Assembly: GCA_943789335.1 (NCBI GenBank)
Contig: CALSTS010000006.1
Coordinates: 1-64,000 of the forward strand
Source: an uncultured Pseudomonadales bacterium
Lineage (GTDB): Bacteria; Pseudomonadota; Gammaproteobacteria; Pseudomonadales; Pseudohongiellaceae
Direction of reading: 5' to 3'
Length of the DNA: 64,000 bases
This document shows positions 8,307-16,202 of this stretch, in pieces (position 1 is the first letter of the stretch; each line of letters starts with the position of its first letter). Under the pieces are notes generated by a model, which saw only the letters and a list, made by a program, of their open reading frames with translations, searched no databases and had not been told where the DNA came from. The translations under genes and the position numbers were made by a program.

Positions 8307-9080
8307 TTAATAAGTGGAAATAGATAATCTATTTCCCATTCTCAGCATTGTGACCATTGATTCAGAAACTTCTGTTATAGCCGATTCCATTTCTGATGAT
8401 ATATTTGAGCCATTATCATAGAGCCAATAATCAATAGATCGTGGCGATCCCTCGTAAGTAAAAATTAAAGAGTCGTTAATTGTTTCGGTAGCCACAGTTA
8501 ACAAAGCTTTTACTTCAATTTGCATTACATCTTCCTGATGTACGCTTAAACCAAAAGACTTAATTTCGAGCTTCAGGCTATTTTCACTGTTGGCATCAAT
8601 ATTCCAGTGTTCATCAACTGCTTTATAAAATGAAGTATTCGCGCTCATTTGTATAATGTCTTCTGTCAGTAAATGAATTGAAATTTGATTAAACTGAGCA
8701 GCTTTGTCTCCAGTAATACCTTCTCCGCCTAGTTCCGAGCCTCCAATAGCCCCGTAAGCAGCTCCGGTGGCTCCCATCCCTATAGCCAGAGCTGGAGAGC
8801 AAATTATGAAAAGAGGACCGCAGGCGGCTAGCCCCGCCCCAAATCCAGCCATTGTTCCAACAGCTCCTCCTCCTACTGCCCCCACTGAACCCAGAGCTAT
8901 ACTTTTGGAATTAGCCATAGCTTTAGTCGTAACCTCAAAATCAATATTACTTACTGCCGTTGGCTCAACTGCTACAGATACACCATCTTCTAAACTAAGG
9001 CTTGGAGTAGTTGCACATGATGTCAAAAAGCTCATTAAGAGAATTATTACGACAGACTTGCTGATTATCTGATTGTTCAT
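8307..9080 (-). CDS. lipoprotein with glycine-zipper segment
   Basis: 257 residues. A lipoprotein signal has lipobox LTSC, with the modified Cys at about residue 22. Residues ~60-125 form a Gly/Ala-rich hydrophobic stretch (SVGAVGGGAVGTMAGFGAGLAACGP, then GMGATGAAYGAIGGSELGG), like the glycine-zipper membrane segments of some outer-membrane lipoproteins and pore-associated proteins. The C-terminal half is a soluble mixed alpha/beta region with no family I recognise. It is 66 bases downstream of another exported-protein gene on the same strand, and both lie divergent from an HTH regulator. Function unknown. Confidence 0.7.
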   Translation of the reverse strand: MNNQIISKSVVIILLMSFLTSCATTPSLSLEDGVSVAVEPTAVSNIDFEVTTKAMANSKSIALGSVGAVGGGAVGTMAGFGAGLAACGPLFIICSPALAIGMGATGAAYGAIGGSELGGEGITGDKAAQFNQISIHLLTEDIIQMSANTSFYKAVDEHWNIDANSENSLKLEIKSFGLSVHQEDVMQIEVKALLTVATETINDSLIFTYEGSPRSIDYWLYDNGSNISSEMESAITEVSESMVTMLRMGNRLSISTY

Positions 9081-9146
9081 TTTCTTTCTCCTTAAAAAAA
9101 TGGAAATAGGGTGACAACTGGCTTACAGACTAACTAAAGATGATCT

Positions 9147-9776
9147 CTAAAGCGGAACACGACAAGGTTGCTCATTTCCGTCTGCAGGCGGAGTAGGAGA
9201 ACACATTGGAAGGCTAAGAGTTTCTTCAAAACGTCTAGTCGCTGAGCCTGAGCTAGTAAGGGTTGTAATTTGCGGAGCATCTTCATCTCCTCCGTCTCCA
9301 CCAGCAGCGGCTAACAACAACAATCCAACCCCTATAGCCACTGAGTAAGTTCCAATTCCAGTAGAAGTACCAGTGCTGCTGGCGTTTAAAACTGGTTGAG
9401 TATAAAAAGGCAATGACATATCGATTTTATTTTCCATGTCACGAAAACGCGTCATATACTGATAGTTGCCATTCCGCCCAAAACTTCGTGTTAAACCAAT
9501 TCCAATATGTTGATCTTGTCCTGGTAAGAAATAAGAAACATATAAATTGCTCTTTTCAGATTGCTGTGAGCTGCCTGATTTACCTAATGGAATTTTTATG
9601 CCAATTTCAAACTGTGTAGTGCTAAGGTTCTTAGCAAATGGATTTGTCAACTGTTGCCCAAAATTCAAATCTTGAGCCTCTGCTGAAAAGCTGATGCCTT
9701 GGAATAATAATGAAGAACACAGAGTTAACGCTTTAACTGTTCTTTTAATAGAGCTTTTATTTTTGTTGTTAATCAT
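9147..9776 (-). CDS. exported protein of unknown function with C-terminal hydrophobic segment
   Basis: 209 residues. It has an N-terminal Sec signal (SLLFQGISFSAEAQ). Residues ~35-130 alternate polar and hydrophobic residues like outer-membrane or surface beta-strands (TQFEIGIKIPLG, NLYVSYFLPGQDQHIGIGLTRSFG). A Gly/Ser/Thr run then leads into one strongly hydrophobic segment (YSVAIGVGLLLLAAAGG), followed by acidic GGDGGDEDAP and a proline-rich tail with two Cys. I do not recognise the family. It is the first gene of a probable two-gene operon with the lipoprotein downstream and is transcribed divergently from the HTH regulator. Confidence 0.65.
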   Translation of the reverse strand: MINNKNKSSIKRTVKALTLCSSLLFQGISFSAEAQDLNFGQQLTNPFAKNLSTTQFEIGIKIPLGKSGSSQQSEKSNLYVSYFLPGQDQHIGIGLTRSFGRNGNYQYMTRFRDMENKIDMSLPFYTQPVLNASSTGTSTGIGTYSVAIGVGLLLLAAAGGDGGDEDAPQITTLTSSGSATRRFEETLSLPMCSPTPPADGNEQPCRVPL

Positions 9777-9920
9777 GTTTCTTTCCTCAGTTGATTTAAT
9801 TCAGTGAGGATGAAACTAATACCACCCGACATATTTGTATACTAATAATTCACAAGTAGCTATTATATGAACTATTGGTATCATATATAGATACTTTAAT
9901 TGATTAAGGACTGATTAACG

Positions 9921-10652
9921 ATGGCAAATAGAAAAGACTTAATAGAAGTAATGAAAAACACTTTGCGCTCTTCTGGATTAACTTATGCTGATATTGGGAG
10001 GCAGTTAAAACTGAGTGAGATAAGTATTAAACGCGGGTTTGCACAGCGTAATTTCAAACTCGATAGATTAGAAGATATATGTAAACTGGTTGATTTGGAG
10101 CTTGGTGATTTAATGCGTCTTGCCGATGAGCAAGAGACAAAAATAAGTTCATTAACGATTGAGCAAGAAGAGGAGTTAATAGCAGATACTAAATTTCTAT
10201 TGGTAGCAATCTGTGTTCAAAATACCTGGCAATTGGATGAAATTTTAGCTGCATACAATTTAACTGAGCCAGAATGCATCAGGTATCTGATTAGGCTTGA
10301 ATCTCATGGCTTAATTCGTCTTTTGCCTAACAATAAAGTGAAGCGTTTACTATCGCAGGATTTTCACTGGTATATTGATGGGCCAATTGAAAATTTTTTC
10401 AAGAAACAGGTTCAGGACGAGTTTTTCGATGCTTCTTTTTCAAAGCGCAGGGAAATTAAGCAATATTTTATTGGCATGTTATCCAGTCATTCAATTAGTG
10501 TTTTAGAAAAAGAATTATCAACATTGCAGAAAACATTTTCAGAATTACAGGAAGCCGACTCTAAAGTTGCAACCAAGCTACGAAGAAATGTTGGATTATT
10601 TATTGCTTTTAGGCCCTGGGAGCTTTCAACACTCAGTGGATTTAAGAGATAA
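9921..10652 (+). CDS. XRE-type helix-turn-helix transcriptional regulator
   Basis: 243 residues. An N-terminal Cro/C1-type HTH spans residues ~5-65 (LTYADIGRQLKLSEISIKRGFAQ). The middle (~85-130) looks like a second, winged-helix-like segment (WQLDEILAAYNLTEPECIRYLIRLESHGLI). The C-terminal half has a basic/aromatic region and a probable coiled coil (VLEKELSTLQKTFSELQEADSK) ending in FIAFRPWELSTLSGF. This layout is seen in a group of marine gammaproteobacterial regulators without known ligand. The 144-base gap to the divergent exported-protein gene is the likely operator region. It is the last gene of the accessory segment. Confidence 0.8.
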   Translation: MANRKDLIEVMKNTLRSSGLTYADIGRQLKLSEISIKRGFAQRNFKLDRLEDICKLVDLELGDLMRLADEQETKISSLTIEQEEELIADTKFLLVAICVQNTWQLDEILAAYNLTEPECIRYLIRLESHGLIRLLPNNKVKRLLSQDFHWYIDGPIENFFKKQVQDEFFDASFSKRREIKQYFIGMLSSHSISVLEKELSTLQKTFSELQEADSKVATKLRRNVGLFIAFRPWELSTLSGFKR

Positions 10653-10910
10653 GTAAATTATAAATAATAAAACATGTGTATTCTTTGAAACGTCCGCTAT
10701 TGGCCGAAAGCAGACCTTAGCAGAACCGTAAACATGTTAAAAACACTAATATCTACATGTAATCAAATCATTGAAAATAAGCATTTTTAAGGCGAAATTT
10801 TATATATTGGGTGCTTAGGTAGTAATGAGCCAGTTTATAATCATTAGAGTAGCACTATGGTAGCACCAATATAAATATAAAGCTCTATAGTCTAAATATC
10901 TCTTATTTCA
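10653..10910. other. island-edge intergenic region with palindrome and GTAGCA repeats
   Basis: This 258-base A+T-rich gap carries the palindrome at 10691-10716 and a pair of GTAGCAC motifs near 10848-10867, resembling the ATGTAGCA pair at about 2024-2041 beside tRNA-Thr. It borders the 3' end of tRNA-Met. No coding remnant was recognised. The shared GTAGCA motifs may be vestiges of integrase arm sites; this is inference. Confidence 0.4.
10691..10716. repeat. dispersed palindromic element, second copy
   Basis: CGTCCGCT, then ATTGGCCGA, then AGCAGACC. The arms pair with one G-T, and core GTCCGCT/AGCAGAC matches the copy at 8242-8271. It lies downstream of the HTH gene, again in a 3' intergenic position. 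Confidence 0.6.
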
Positions 10911-10987
10911 TGGTAGCTACGGGTGGACTTGAACCACCGACCCCAGCATTATGAATGCTGTGCTCTAACCAGCTGAGCTACGTAGCC
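10911..10987 (-). tRNA. tRNA-Met (anticodon CAT, elongator type)
   Basis: The minus-strand cloverleaf starts GGCTACG, paired with CGTAGCT (one G-T), with D-arm GCTCAGCTGGTTAGAGC, anticodon stem CAGCA/TGCTG around loop TTCATAA, T-arm GGTGGTTCAAGTCCACC and encoded ACCA. The first acceptor pair is Watson-Crick/wobble, unlike initiator tRNA, so elongator Met is preferred; an Ile2 tRNA (modified CAT) cannot be excluded. Its 3' end faces the accessory segment. Confidence 0.93.
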
Positions 10988-11011
10988 AAAACTCATTTCA
11001 GAAGGGTGCGC

Positions 11012-11040
11012 ATTCTGGCGAAAGGCCAGGTTTTTGTCAA
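11012..11040 (-). promoter_or_regulatory. stable RNA promoter of tRNA-Met
   Basis: On the minus strand: perfect -35 TTGACA (11035-11040), 17-base spacer, -10 CAGAAT (11012-11017) and a G+C-rich discriminator GCGCACCC before the tRNA 5' end. It starts two bases beyond the ychF stop codon, so the tRNA has its own promoter just behind the ychF operon. Confidence 0.75.
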
Positions 11041-11042
11041 GC

Positions 11043-12134
11043 TTAGACATTAAACCTGAAATGCACGACATCTCCATCCTGCACAATATATTCCTTGCCT
11101 TCTAAGCGCCATTTACCAGCATCTTTAGCACCGAGTTCGCCTTTGTACTGAATGAAGTCGTCATAGGCAATTACTTCAGCGCGGATAAAGCCTTTTTCAA
11201 AATCAGTGTGAATAACCGCTGCCGCTTTGGGTGCTGTGGCACCAACTTTTACAGTCCAGGCACGGACTTCTTTTACTCCAGCAGTGAAGTAAGTTTGTAA
11301 GCCTAAAAGTGTATAACCCGCTCTAATAACCCGGTCTAAACCGGGTTCTTCCATGCCAAGGTCGGTCAGAAACTCCATTCTCTCATCGTCTTCCAATTCT
11401 GCAATTTCTGCTTCGAGTTTGTTGCAAACAACAACCAGTTCTGTGCCTTCTTCTTCAGCAATTTTTGTCACCACATCAAGGTGTGGATTGTTGTTGAAGC
11501 CATCCTCATCGACATTGGCAATATACAAAGTAGGTTTAATGGTTAGCAGATGCAGGTTATATATAGCTGCTAAATCATCTTGATCGAGGTTTAGGCTTCG
11601 CACTGGTTTAATCTGGTCCAGGTGTTGTTGAACTTTTTCCAGTAAGGCTTTTAGTTTAATTAAATCCTTGTCACCGCTCTTAGCATTCTTGCTGGTTTTT
11701 TCCAGCGCTTTTTCAACGGATTCTAGATCAGCCAAAGCCAGTTCAGTGTTAATGGTTTCTATGTCATCTATTGGGCTTATTGAGTCGGAAACATGCACCA
11801 CATTAGTGTCTTCGAAGCAGCGTACTACATGGGCAATGGCATCGCATTCGCGGATATTTGCCAGAAATTTATTACCAAGCCCTTCCCCTTTGGAGGCGCC
11901 AGCTACCAAGCCCGCGATATCAACAAATTCCATGGTTGTAGGAATCGTTTTAGCTGGCTGTACGATATCGGTCAAGGCATCTAAGCGTGCATCAGGAATT
12001 GAAACGATACCTGCATTAGGCTCGATTGTGCAGAAGGGAAAGTTTTCGGCAGCGATTCCAGCCTTTGTTAGCGCATTAAATAGTGTAGATTTACCAACGT
12101 TTGGCAATCCAACAATGCCGCATTTAATTCCCAT
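11043..12134 (-). CDS. ychF: redox-regulated ATPase/GTPase YchF (OBG family)
   Basis: 363 residues, the normal family length. The P-loop GLPNVGKS is at residues 8-15, followed by [20 protein letters not shown] as the G3/switch II region. The nucleotide-specificity motif is NVDE (YIANVDED) and CNKLEAE also appears in the family position; YchF prefers ATP because of its atypical G4. A coiled-coil insertion covers ~130-170 and a TGS domain forms the C-terminus ([15 protein letters not shown]...[10 protein letters not shown]). YchF binds ribosomes and affects translation and stress responses. Its start overlaps the pth stop by 11 bases, the usual pth-ychF coupling. Confidence 0.97.
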   Translation of the reverse strand: MGIKCGIVGLPNVGKSTLFNALTKAGIAAENFPFCTIEPNAGIVSIPDARLDALTDIVQPAKTIPTTMEFVDIAGLVAGASKGEGLGNKFLANIRECDAIAHVVRCFEDTNVVHVSDSISPIDDIETINTELALADLESVEKALEKTSKNAKSGDKDLIKLKALLEKVQQHLDQIKPVRSLNLDQDDLAAIYNLHLLTIKPTLYIANVDEDGFNNNPHLDVVTKIAEEEGTELVVVCNKLEAEIAELEDDERMEFLTDLGMEEPGLDRVIRAGYTLLGLQTYFTAGVKEVRAWTVKVGATAPKAAAVIHTDFEKGFIRAEVIAYDDFIQYKGELGAKDAGKWRLEGKEYIVQDGDVVHFRFNV

Positions 12135-12735
12135 TATCTGGACTCTCTTTTAATTGGGGTGGTTGGGTATGTAGCTTCAGCATGGCTTCCTGATAATCAC
12201 CAGATACTAGCAAGGGAAGTATGCTTATGGCTTTATCGATGTCGGCCTGAATTTGATCAGCATCGGATTTTGAAGGTTCGCTCAACACATAATTACTGAC
12301 TTTGCTGGATTCACCCGGGTGGTCAATGCCAATGCGTAAGCGATTAAAATCCTGGCTGCCAATAGCTTTGATAATATCGCGAATGCCGTTATGACCACCA
12401 TGGCCACCACCTTTTTTCAAACGTGTGGTACCAACAGGTAAGTCTAATTCATCATAAGCAACCAGAATTTCGAGCGGATCAATCTTGAAATAATTCACAA
12501 TAGCAGCAACAGCCTGGCCACTTTTATTCACAAATGTAGAGGGAAAAAGCAGGCGTATATCCTGACCATTAATGTTAACTCGGCCAGCCATGCCAAAAAA
12601 CTTAGTTTCTGCCTTTAGCTCCCCTTTGTAATCATCGCAAAGGGTTTCCAGAAACATGGCGCCGGCATTATGACGAGTAAAACGATATTGTTGACCCGGG
12701 TTCCCCAGGCCAACAATTAGTTTGATTCCACTCAT
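12124..12735 (-). CDS. pth: peptidyl-tRNA hydrolase
   Basis: 203 residues. Pth releases tRNA from peptidyl-tRNA dropped off ribosomes. The N-terminus has GLGNPG (9-14) and catalytic His22 in [15 protein letters not shown] supplies the substrate-binding Asn, and [27 protein letters not shown] holds the catalytic Asp and the Gly-rich loop; GIDHPG follows. All key residues are intact. It lies between rplY and ychF as in other gammaproteobacteria and overlaps ychF by 11 bases. Confidence 0.97.
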   Translation of the reverse strand: MSGIKLIVGLGNPGQQYRFTRHNAGAMFLETLCDDYKGELKAETKFFGMAGRVNINGQDIRLLFPSTFVNKSGQAVAAIVNYFKIDPLEILVAYDELDLPVGTTRLKKGGGHGGHNGIRDIIKAIGSQDFNRLRIGIDHPGESSKVSNYVLSEPSKSDADQIQADIDKAISILPLLVSGDYQEAMLKLHTQPPQLKESPDNGN

Positions 12736-12759
12736 GTGATATTAGAAAGAAAGAGCTGG

Positions 12760-13478
12760 TTATTCTTCGGCTTTGTCGCCGTCTTCAGCACTAACTGAAC
12801 CTTCAGCACCTTCAGCACCTTCAGCACCTTCTTCACCTTCAGCGCCTTCTTCACCTTCAGCTGCTTCTTCATCTTCTTCAACAGCGGCTCTAGGTAATAC
12901 ACATGCCGCGACAGGGTGATTGTTGTCTTCACCTTCGTGAGCAAGATCAACCGATGTGACGCCTTCTGGAAGAGCTAGGTCGGCAATATGAATTGACTCA
13001 CCAACTTTCAGCTCAGCCATAAAGACTTCGATGTATTCAGGTAAGTTGCCAGGCAAACAGGAAATTTCCAGCTCATTAATCATGTGATTAATGATGCCGC
13101 CTTCTAGTTTAACGCCGACACATTGATCTTCGTTGACAAAGTGTAAAGGCACTCTGAACATTAATCGCCTGATCAGCACTGACTCGCATAAAGTCGGCAT
13201 GCATGATCCTTGGTTTGGCAGGGTGACGTTGTAGATCTTTGATCACCACGCTTTCATCTTTGCCACCAACTTTCACGGTAATAATGTGTGAAAAGAAAGC
13301 CTCATTTTCAACTGGCCTTCATAATATCTTTATGCGGGATAGTGATAGCAGTTGGCTCTTCGCCAGCACCATAAATAATGGCAGGGATATTGCCATCTAT
13401 ACGACGTAGGCGGCGGCTCGCACCTTTCCCCACATCTGTTCGAGGGCTAGCCTCGAGGATAAAATCATTCTTAGACAT
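12760..13478 (-). pseudogene. rplY: ribosomal protein L25/Ctc gene with two frameshifts
   Basis: The true start is the ATG at 13476-13478 ([15 protein letters not shown]) with AGGAG upstream. Frame 1 runs to a stop at 13308-13310. The reading then continues in frame 2 ([36 protein letters not shown]) to about 13155, then in frame 3 ([19 protein letters not shown]) to the stop at 12760. Together these restore a complete CTC-type L25: 5S rRNA-binding N-domain, TL5 C-domain and an acidic Glu/Ala/Gly tail. So two indels of one or two bases disrupt one otherwise well-conserved gene. It is either a recent pseudogene (L25 is dispensable in Escherichia coli) or a consensus error. Neighbours prs and pth are intact. 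Confidence 0.88.
12790..12860. repeat. rplY: 9-bp microrepeat encoding acidic tail of L25
   Basis: Plus-strand copies of TTCAGCACC and TTCTTCACC alternate through this stretch, encoding Gly-Ala-Glu and Gly-Glu-Glu triplets in the L25 C-terminal tail. The repeat probably changes copy number by replication slippage. Confidence 0.7.
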
Positions 13479-13558
13479 AATAGTCTCCTAAGTTTTTACT
13501 CTCTGACACTTGCGACCATATGTCAGAAAGGGTTAATTAACCGTTTAGTGGGTGCTGA

Positions 13559-14518
13559 TCAATTATGATCAAACATAGCACTTACGGATTCTTCATTGCT
13601 AACTCGTCGGATTGATTCGCCAAGGAATTTGGCGAGAGAAAGCTGACGAATTTTGCTGCAATTTAGTGCTTCTTCTTTCAATGGAATGGTATCGGTGACA
13701 ACCAGTGTATCTAAAGAAGAGTTATTAATATTGTTGATAGCATTTCCTGATAGAACCGGATGGGTACAATAGGAAACGACCCTAGTAGCGCCTTGTTCTT
13801 TCAATGCGTCAGCTGCTTTACATAGAGTACCAGCAGTATCAACCATATCATCTACGATTAAACAGGTACGATCAGCGACATCACCAATCAAATGCATTAC
13901 TTGAGATTCATTCGCCTTGGGGCGACGTTTATCAATAATTGCCAGGTCAACATTAAGTTGCTTAGCGAAAGCTCTGGCTCTTACTACGCCGCCTATATCA
14001 GGAGATACGACCACCAAGTTTTCATATTTTTGATGACTGATATCTTCGACTAAAAGCGGGGAACCATAAACATTATCTACAGGGATGCTGAAGAAACCCT
14101 GAATTTGTTCGGCATGTAGGTCCACAGTTAAGAGCCTGTCGACACCAGATGCACCTATCATGTCTGCAACTACTTTGGCGCTAATCGGCACACGAGCAGA
14201 ACGTACTCGACGATCCTGACGGGCATAACCAAAGTAAGGAACTACTGCCGTAATTCGATCTGCCGATGAACGATGTAAGGCATCGGCCATTAATAATAAT
14301 TCCATCAGGTTGTCATTAGTGGGGAAGCAGGTTGGTTGAATGATGAAGACATCCTGTCCGCGAACATTCTCGTTTAACTCAACACTGATTTCACCATCAC
14401 TGAACTGCTGGACATTAGCATGCCCCAGAGGAACGCCTAACCATTTCGCGACATTCTGGGCAAGTTGCTGATTAGCGTTTCCACTAAATACCATTAAACT
14501 TTTGGGCATTTTCGGCAC
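13559..14518 (-). CDS. prs: ribose-phosphate pyrophosphokinase (PRPP synthetase)
   Basis: 319 residues, close to the 315 of other bacterial Prs. Makes PRPP from ribose 5-phosphate and ATP for nucleotide, His, Trp and NAD synthesis. Visible: N-terminal [22 protein letters not shown], the ATP loop YFGYARQDR, the metal-binding [11 protein letters not shown] and the PRPP loop [14 protein letters not shown]. The family is allosterically controlled by ADP and phosphate. It sits between tRNA-Gln and rplY in the conserved lolB-ispE-tRNA-prs-rplY-pth-ychF order. Confidence 0.98.
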   Translation of the reverse strand: MPKMPKSLMVFSGNANQQLAQNVAKWLGVPLGHANVQQFSDGEISVELNENVRGQDVFIIQPTCFPTNDNLMELLLMADALHRSSADRITAVVPYFGYARQDRRVRSARVPISAKVVADMIGASGVDRLLTVDLHAEQIQGFFSIPVDNVYGSPLLVEDISHQKYENLVVVSPDIGGVVRARAFAKQLNVDLAIIDKRRPKANESQVMHLIGDVADRTCLIVDDMVDTAGTLCKAADALKEQGATRVVSYCTHPVLSGNAINNINNSSLDTLVVTDTIPLKEEALNCSKIRQLSLAKFLGESIRRVSNEESVSAMFDHN

Positions 14519-14642
14519 CTTTAATGCTTATTTACAATGCAATTGTGTTACTTATTAAGTGTAGCTTAGTGTTCTGGTGTAGTAACTCTTAGACTTTTTG
14601 TCCATAGTGCTAATAATATACTCATACCATCAACAGTTGATA

Positions 14643-14717
14643 TGGCTGGGGTGGCAGGATTCGAACCTGCGCATGCATGGATCAAAACCATGTGCCTTAC
14701 CGCTTGGCCACACCCCA
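14643..14717 (-). tRNA. tRNA-Gln (anticodon TTG)
   Basis: The minus-strand cloverleaf begins TGGGGTG, pairing with CACCCCA, with D-arm GGCCAAGCGGTAAGGC, anticodon loop TTTTGAT (anticodon TTG), T-arm GCAGGTTCGAATCCTGC, and encoded GCCA end. The T1 start and weak first acceptor pair are typical of glutamine tRNAs. It lies 12 bases after ispE and before prs, the conserved position in gammaproteobacteria, and is probably processed from the operon transcript. Confidence 0.96.
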
Positions 14718-14729
14718 ATTAATCATTAC

Positions 14730-15566
14730 TCATTCATTCTCTAAAGCTTTTAGTAAAGGAGACTTATTTATCCCTTCAGCTATTAAGCCTTTTAGTTCAC
14801 TCGGTAAAGCAGCGAGCACCTGTTCTGCTGCAGCTCTTGTATTAAAGCTAGCGAAGATGCTTGATCCAGTGCCTGTCATTCGGGCTGGAGCATAGTCATT
14901 TAGCCAATTTAGAGCGGCTCCAATTTCAGGATAAAGCTTTACAGCGACTGCTTCGCAGTCATTTTTTGTGCCCGAAAATGGAAAGGCGGGTATTGTGATG
15001 GTCGAGCTGTTCCTTGTCAATTGCTGGTGGCAAAAAATTTGCTTTGTTGAAACCTCGCAATCAGGTGAAATGACAAGATACCAGCGCTTTGGTAATGCCA
15101 TTACCGTCAGTTTTTCTCCCACACCTTCTGCCCAACCTGAGTGGCCTCTGATGAAAACGGGCACGTCAGCGCCCAGTTTTAGGCCAACTGAGGCTAATTC
15201 ATCGGTACTTAAGCCGCAATTCCAAAGTTTATTGAGGGCCACTAATGTCGTAGCAGCATCAGAACTACCTCCGCCCAATCCAGCACCTAAAGGAAGTATT
15301 TTATTTAGCTTAATAGAGGCACCACTTTTTGTATGAGAATGTTGTTGCAATAAAGTGGCGGCTTTTGTAATGAGGTTATCTTCCGCTGCTATGGTGTTGA
15401 GATTAGATTCAAGCTTAATTGCTGGTTCATTTTCGAGTTTGAATTCCAGCTGATCACCATAATCAAGCAATTGAAAACAGGTTTGCAGGTCATGGTAGCC
15501 ATCATCACGGCGCCCGGTTATATGCAAGAACAGATTTAGTTTAGCTGGTGCTGGCAAGCTGAGCAT
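14730..15566 (-). CDS. ispE: 4-diphosphocytidyl-2-C-methyl-D-erythritol kinase
   Basis: 278 residues. This GHMP-family kinase phosphorylates CDP-ME in the MEP isoprenoid pathway. PAPAKLNLFLHITGRRDDGYH (residues 5-25) carries the substrate-binding Lys and His; PLGAGLGGGSSDAA (92-105) is the ATP-binding glycine-rich loop; ADVPVFI supplies the catalytic Asp; MTGTGSSIFASF is the third GHMP motif. All are intact. It starts four bases after the lolB stop, so the two are translationally coupled; tRNA-Gln and prs follow. IspH and IspB of the same route are also in this window. Confidence 0.97.
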   Translation of the reverse strand: MLSLPAPAKLNLFLHITGRRDDGYHDLQTCFQLLDYGDQLEFKLENEPAIKLESNLNTIAAEDNLITKAATLLQQHSHTKSGASIKLNKILPLGAGLGGGSSDAATTLVALNKLWNCGLSTDELASVGLKLGADVPVFIRGHSGWAEGVGEKLTVMALPKRWYLVISPDCEVSTKQIFCHQQLTRNSSTITIPAFPFSGTKNDCEAVAVKLYPEIGAALNWLNDYAPARMTGTGSSIFASFNTRAAAEQVLAALPSELKGLIAEGINKSPLLKALENE

Positions 15567-15570
15567 CAGA

Positions 15571-16194
15571 TTAACTGCTCCCAGCTTGAATTTGCCAAGA
15601 CTGAATAATAAAAGTAAGTAGATAATTCGGGTGGCTCATACGAATGCGGCTAGGAAGATTTAGACCTCCACTCTCTTGATAGCGATCATATTCAAGTAAC
15701 CAGTTATTACCCTGAGCATCTCTTTGGCTGAGGCTTTCCAATAATTGGTTTTCATTAAATTCCATAATCGCCGGGCTATCTGGTGAGGGAATCCCTCTGA
15801 CCCAGTATTGCAGTGCTTCAGCTGGAAATTCATAGCCAAGATAGCTGCGACTTAATTCAGCTAAGTTAGCTGCTTCTATAGGGGGCTCGTTCCCCTGCTG
15901 CAGGCTTATCGAGTCTTGATTACCGTTGATCGTAGTGGCACCAATTCCGAGTGCGCCGCTTAAATTAATTTCAAAGTGTTGAACCATCTGCTGCCAGTTG
16001 ATAGAAACTGTGTCGGAGTTATTTGCTTGTCTTATATTGAGGCGGCCTTGCAGGGTCCAAGAACTGGCATTGCTGACCAGCGCCTGATGAGATTGCCAGT
16101 TTTGATCAATTAAGGTGTTGCTTGTGGTGCAGGACCCTAACAGCAAAAAAATGATGAGAAGATAGGTCGTTCGGGCTGACCTAATTTGCGACAT
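15571..16194 (-). CDS. lolB: outer-membrane lipoprotein receptor LolB
   Basis: 207 residues with signal peptide and lipobox LLGSC. LolB accepts lipoproteins from periplasmic LolA and inserts them into the outer membrane. Family traits: SWTLQGRLNIRQANNSDTVSINWQQ and the later YWVRGIPSP motif, in an incomplete beta-barrel sequence of normal length. It lies between a TPR lipoprotein gene (8 bases upstream) and ispE (4 bases downstream), the usual order. Confidence 0.93.
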   Translation of the reverse strand: MSQIRSARTTYLLIIFLLLGSCTTSNTLIDQNWQSHQALVSNASSWTLQGRLNIRQANNSDTVSINWQQMVQHFEINLSGALGIGATTINGNQDSISLQQGNEPPIEAANLAELSRSYLGYEFPAEALQYWVRGIPSPDSPAIMEFNENQLLESLSQRDAQGNNWLLEYDRYQESGGLNLPSRIRMSHPNYLLTFIIQSWQIQAGSS

Positions 16195-16202
16195 ATCAAA
16201 AA

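Noticed and set aside
9921..10652. Phage repressor with adjacent prophage genes
   Set aside because: HTH is present, but no phage structural, replication or lysis genes are nearby.
11353..12153. Long plus-strand frames opposite ychF
   Set aside because: Low-complexity Ser-rich translations; antisense shadow of the conserved ychF gene.
12732..12950. Lys/Val/Leu-repeat minus-strand frame
   Set aside because: It is an out-of-frame reading of the microrepeat encoding the acidic L25 tail.
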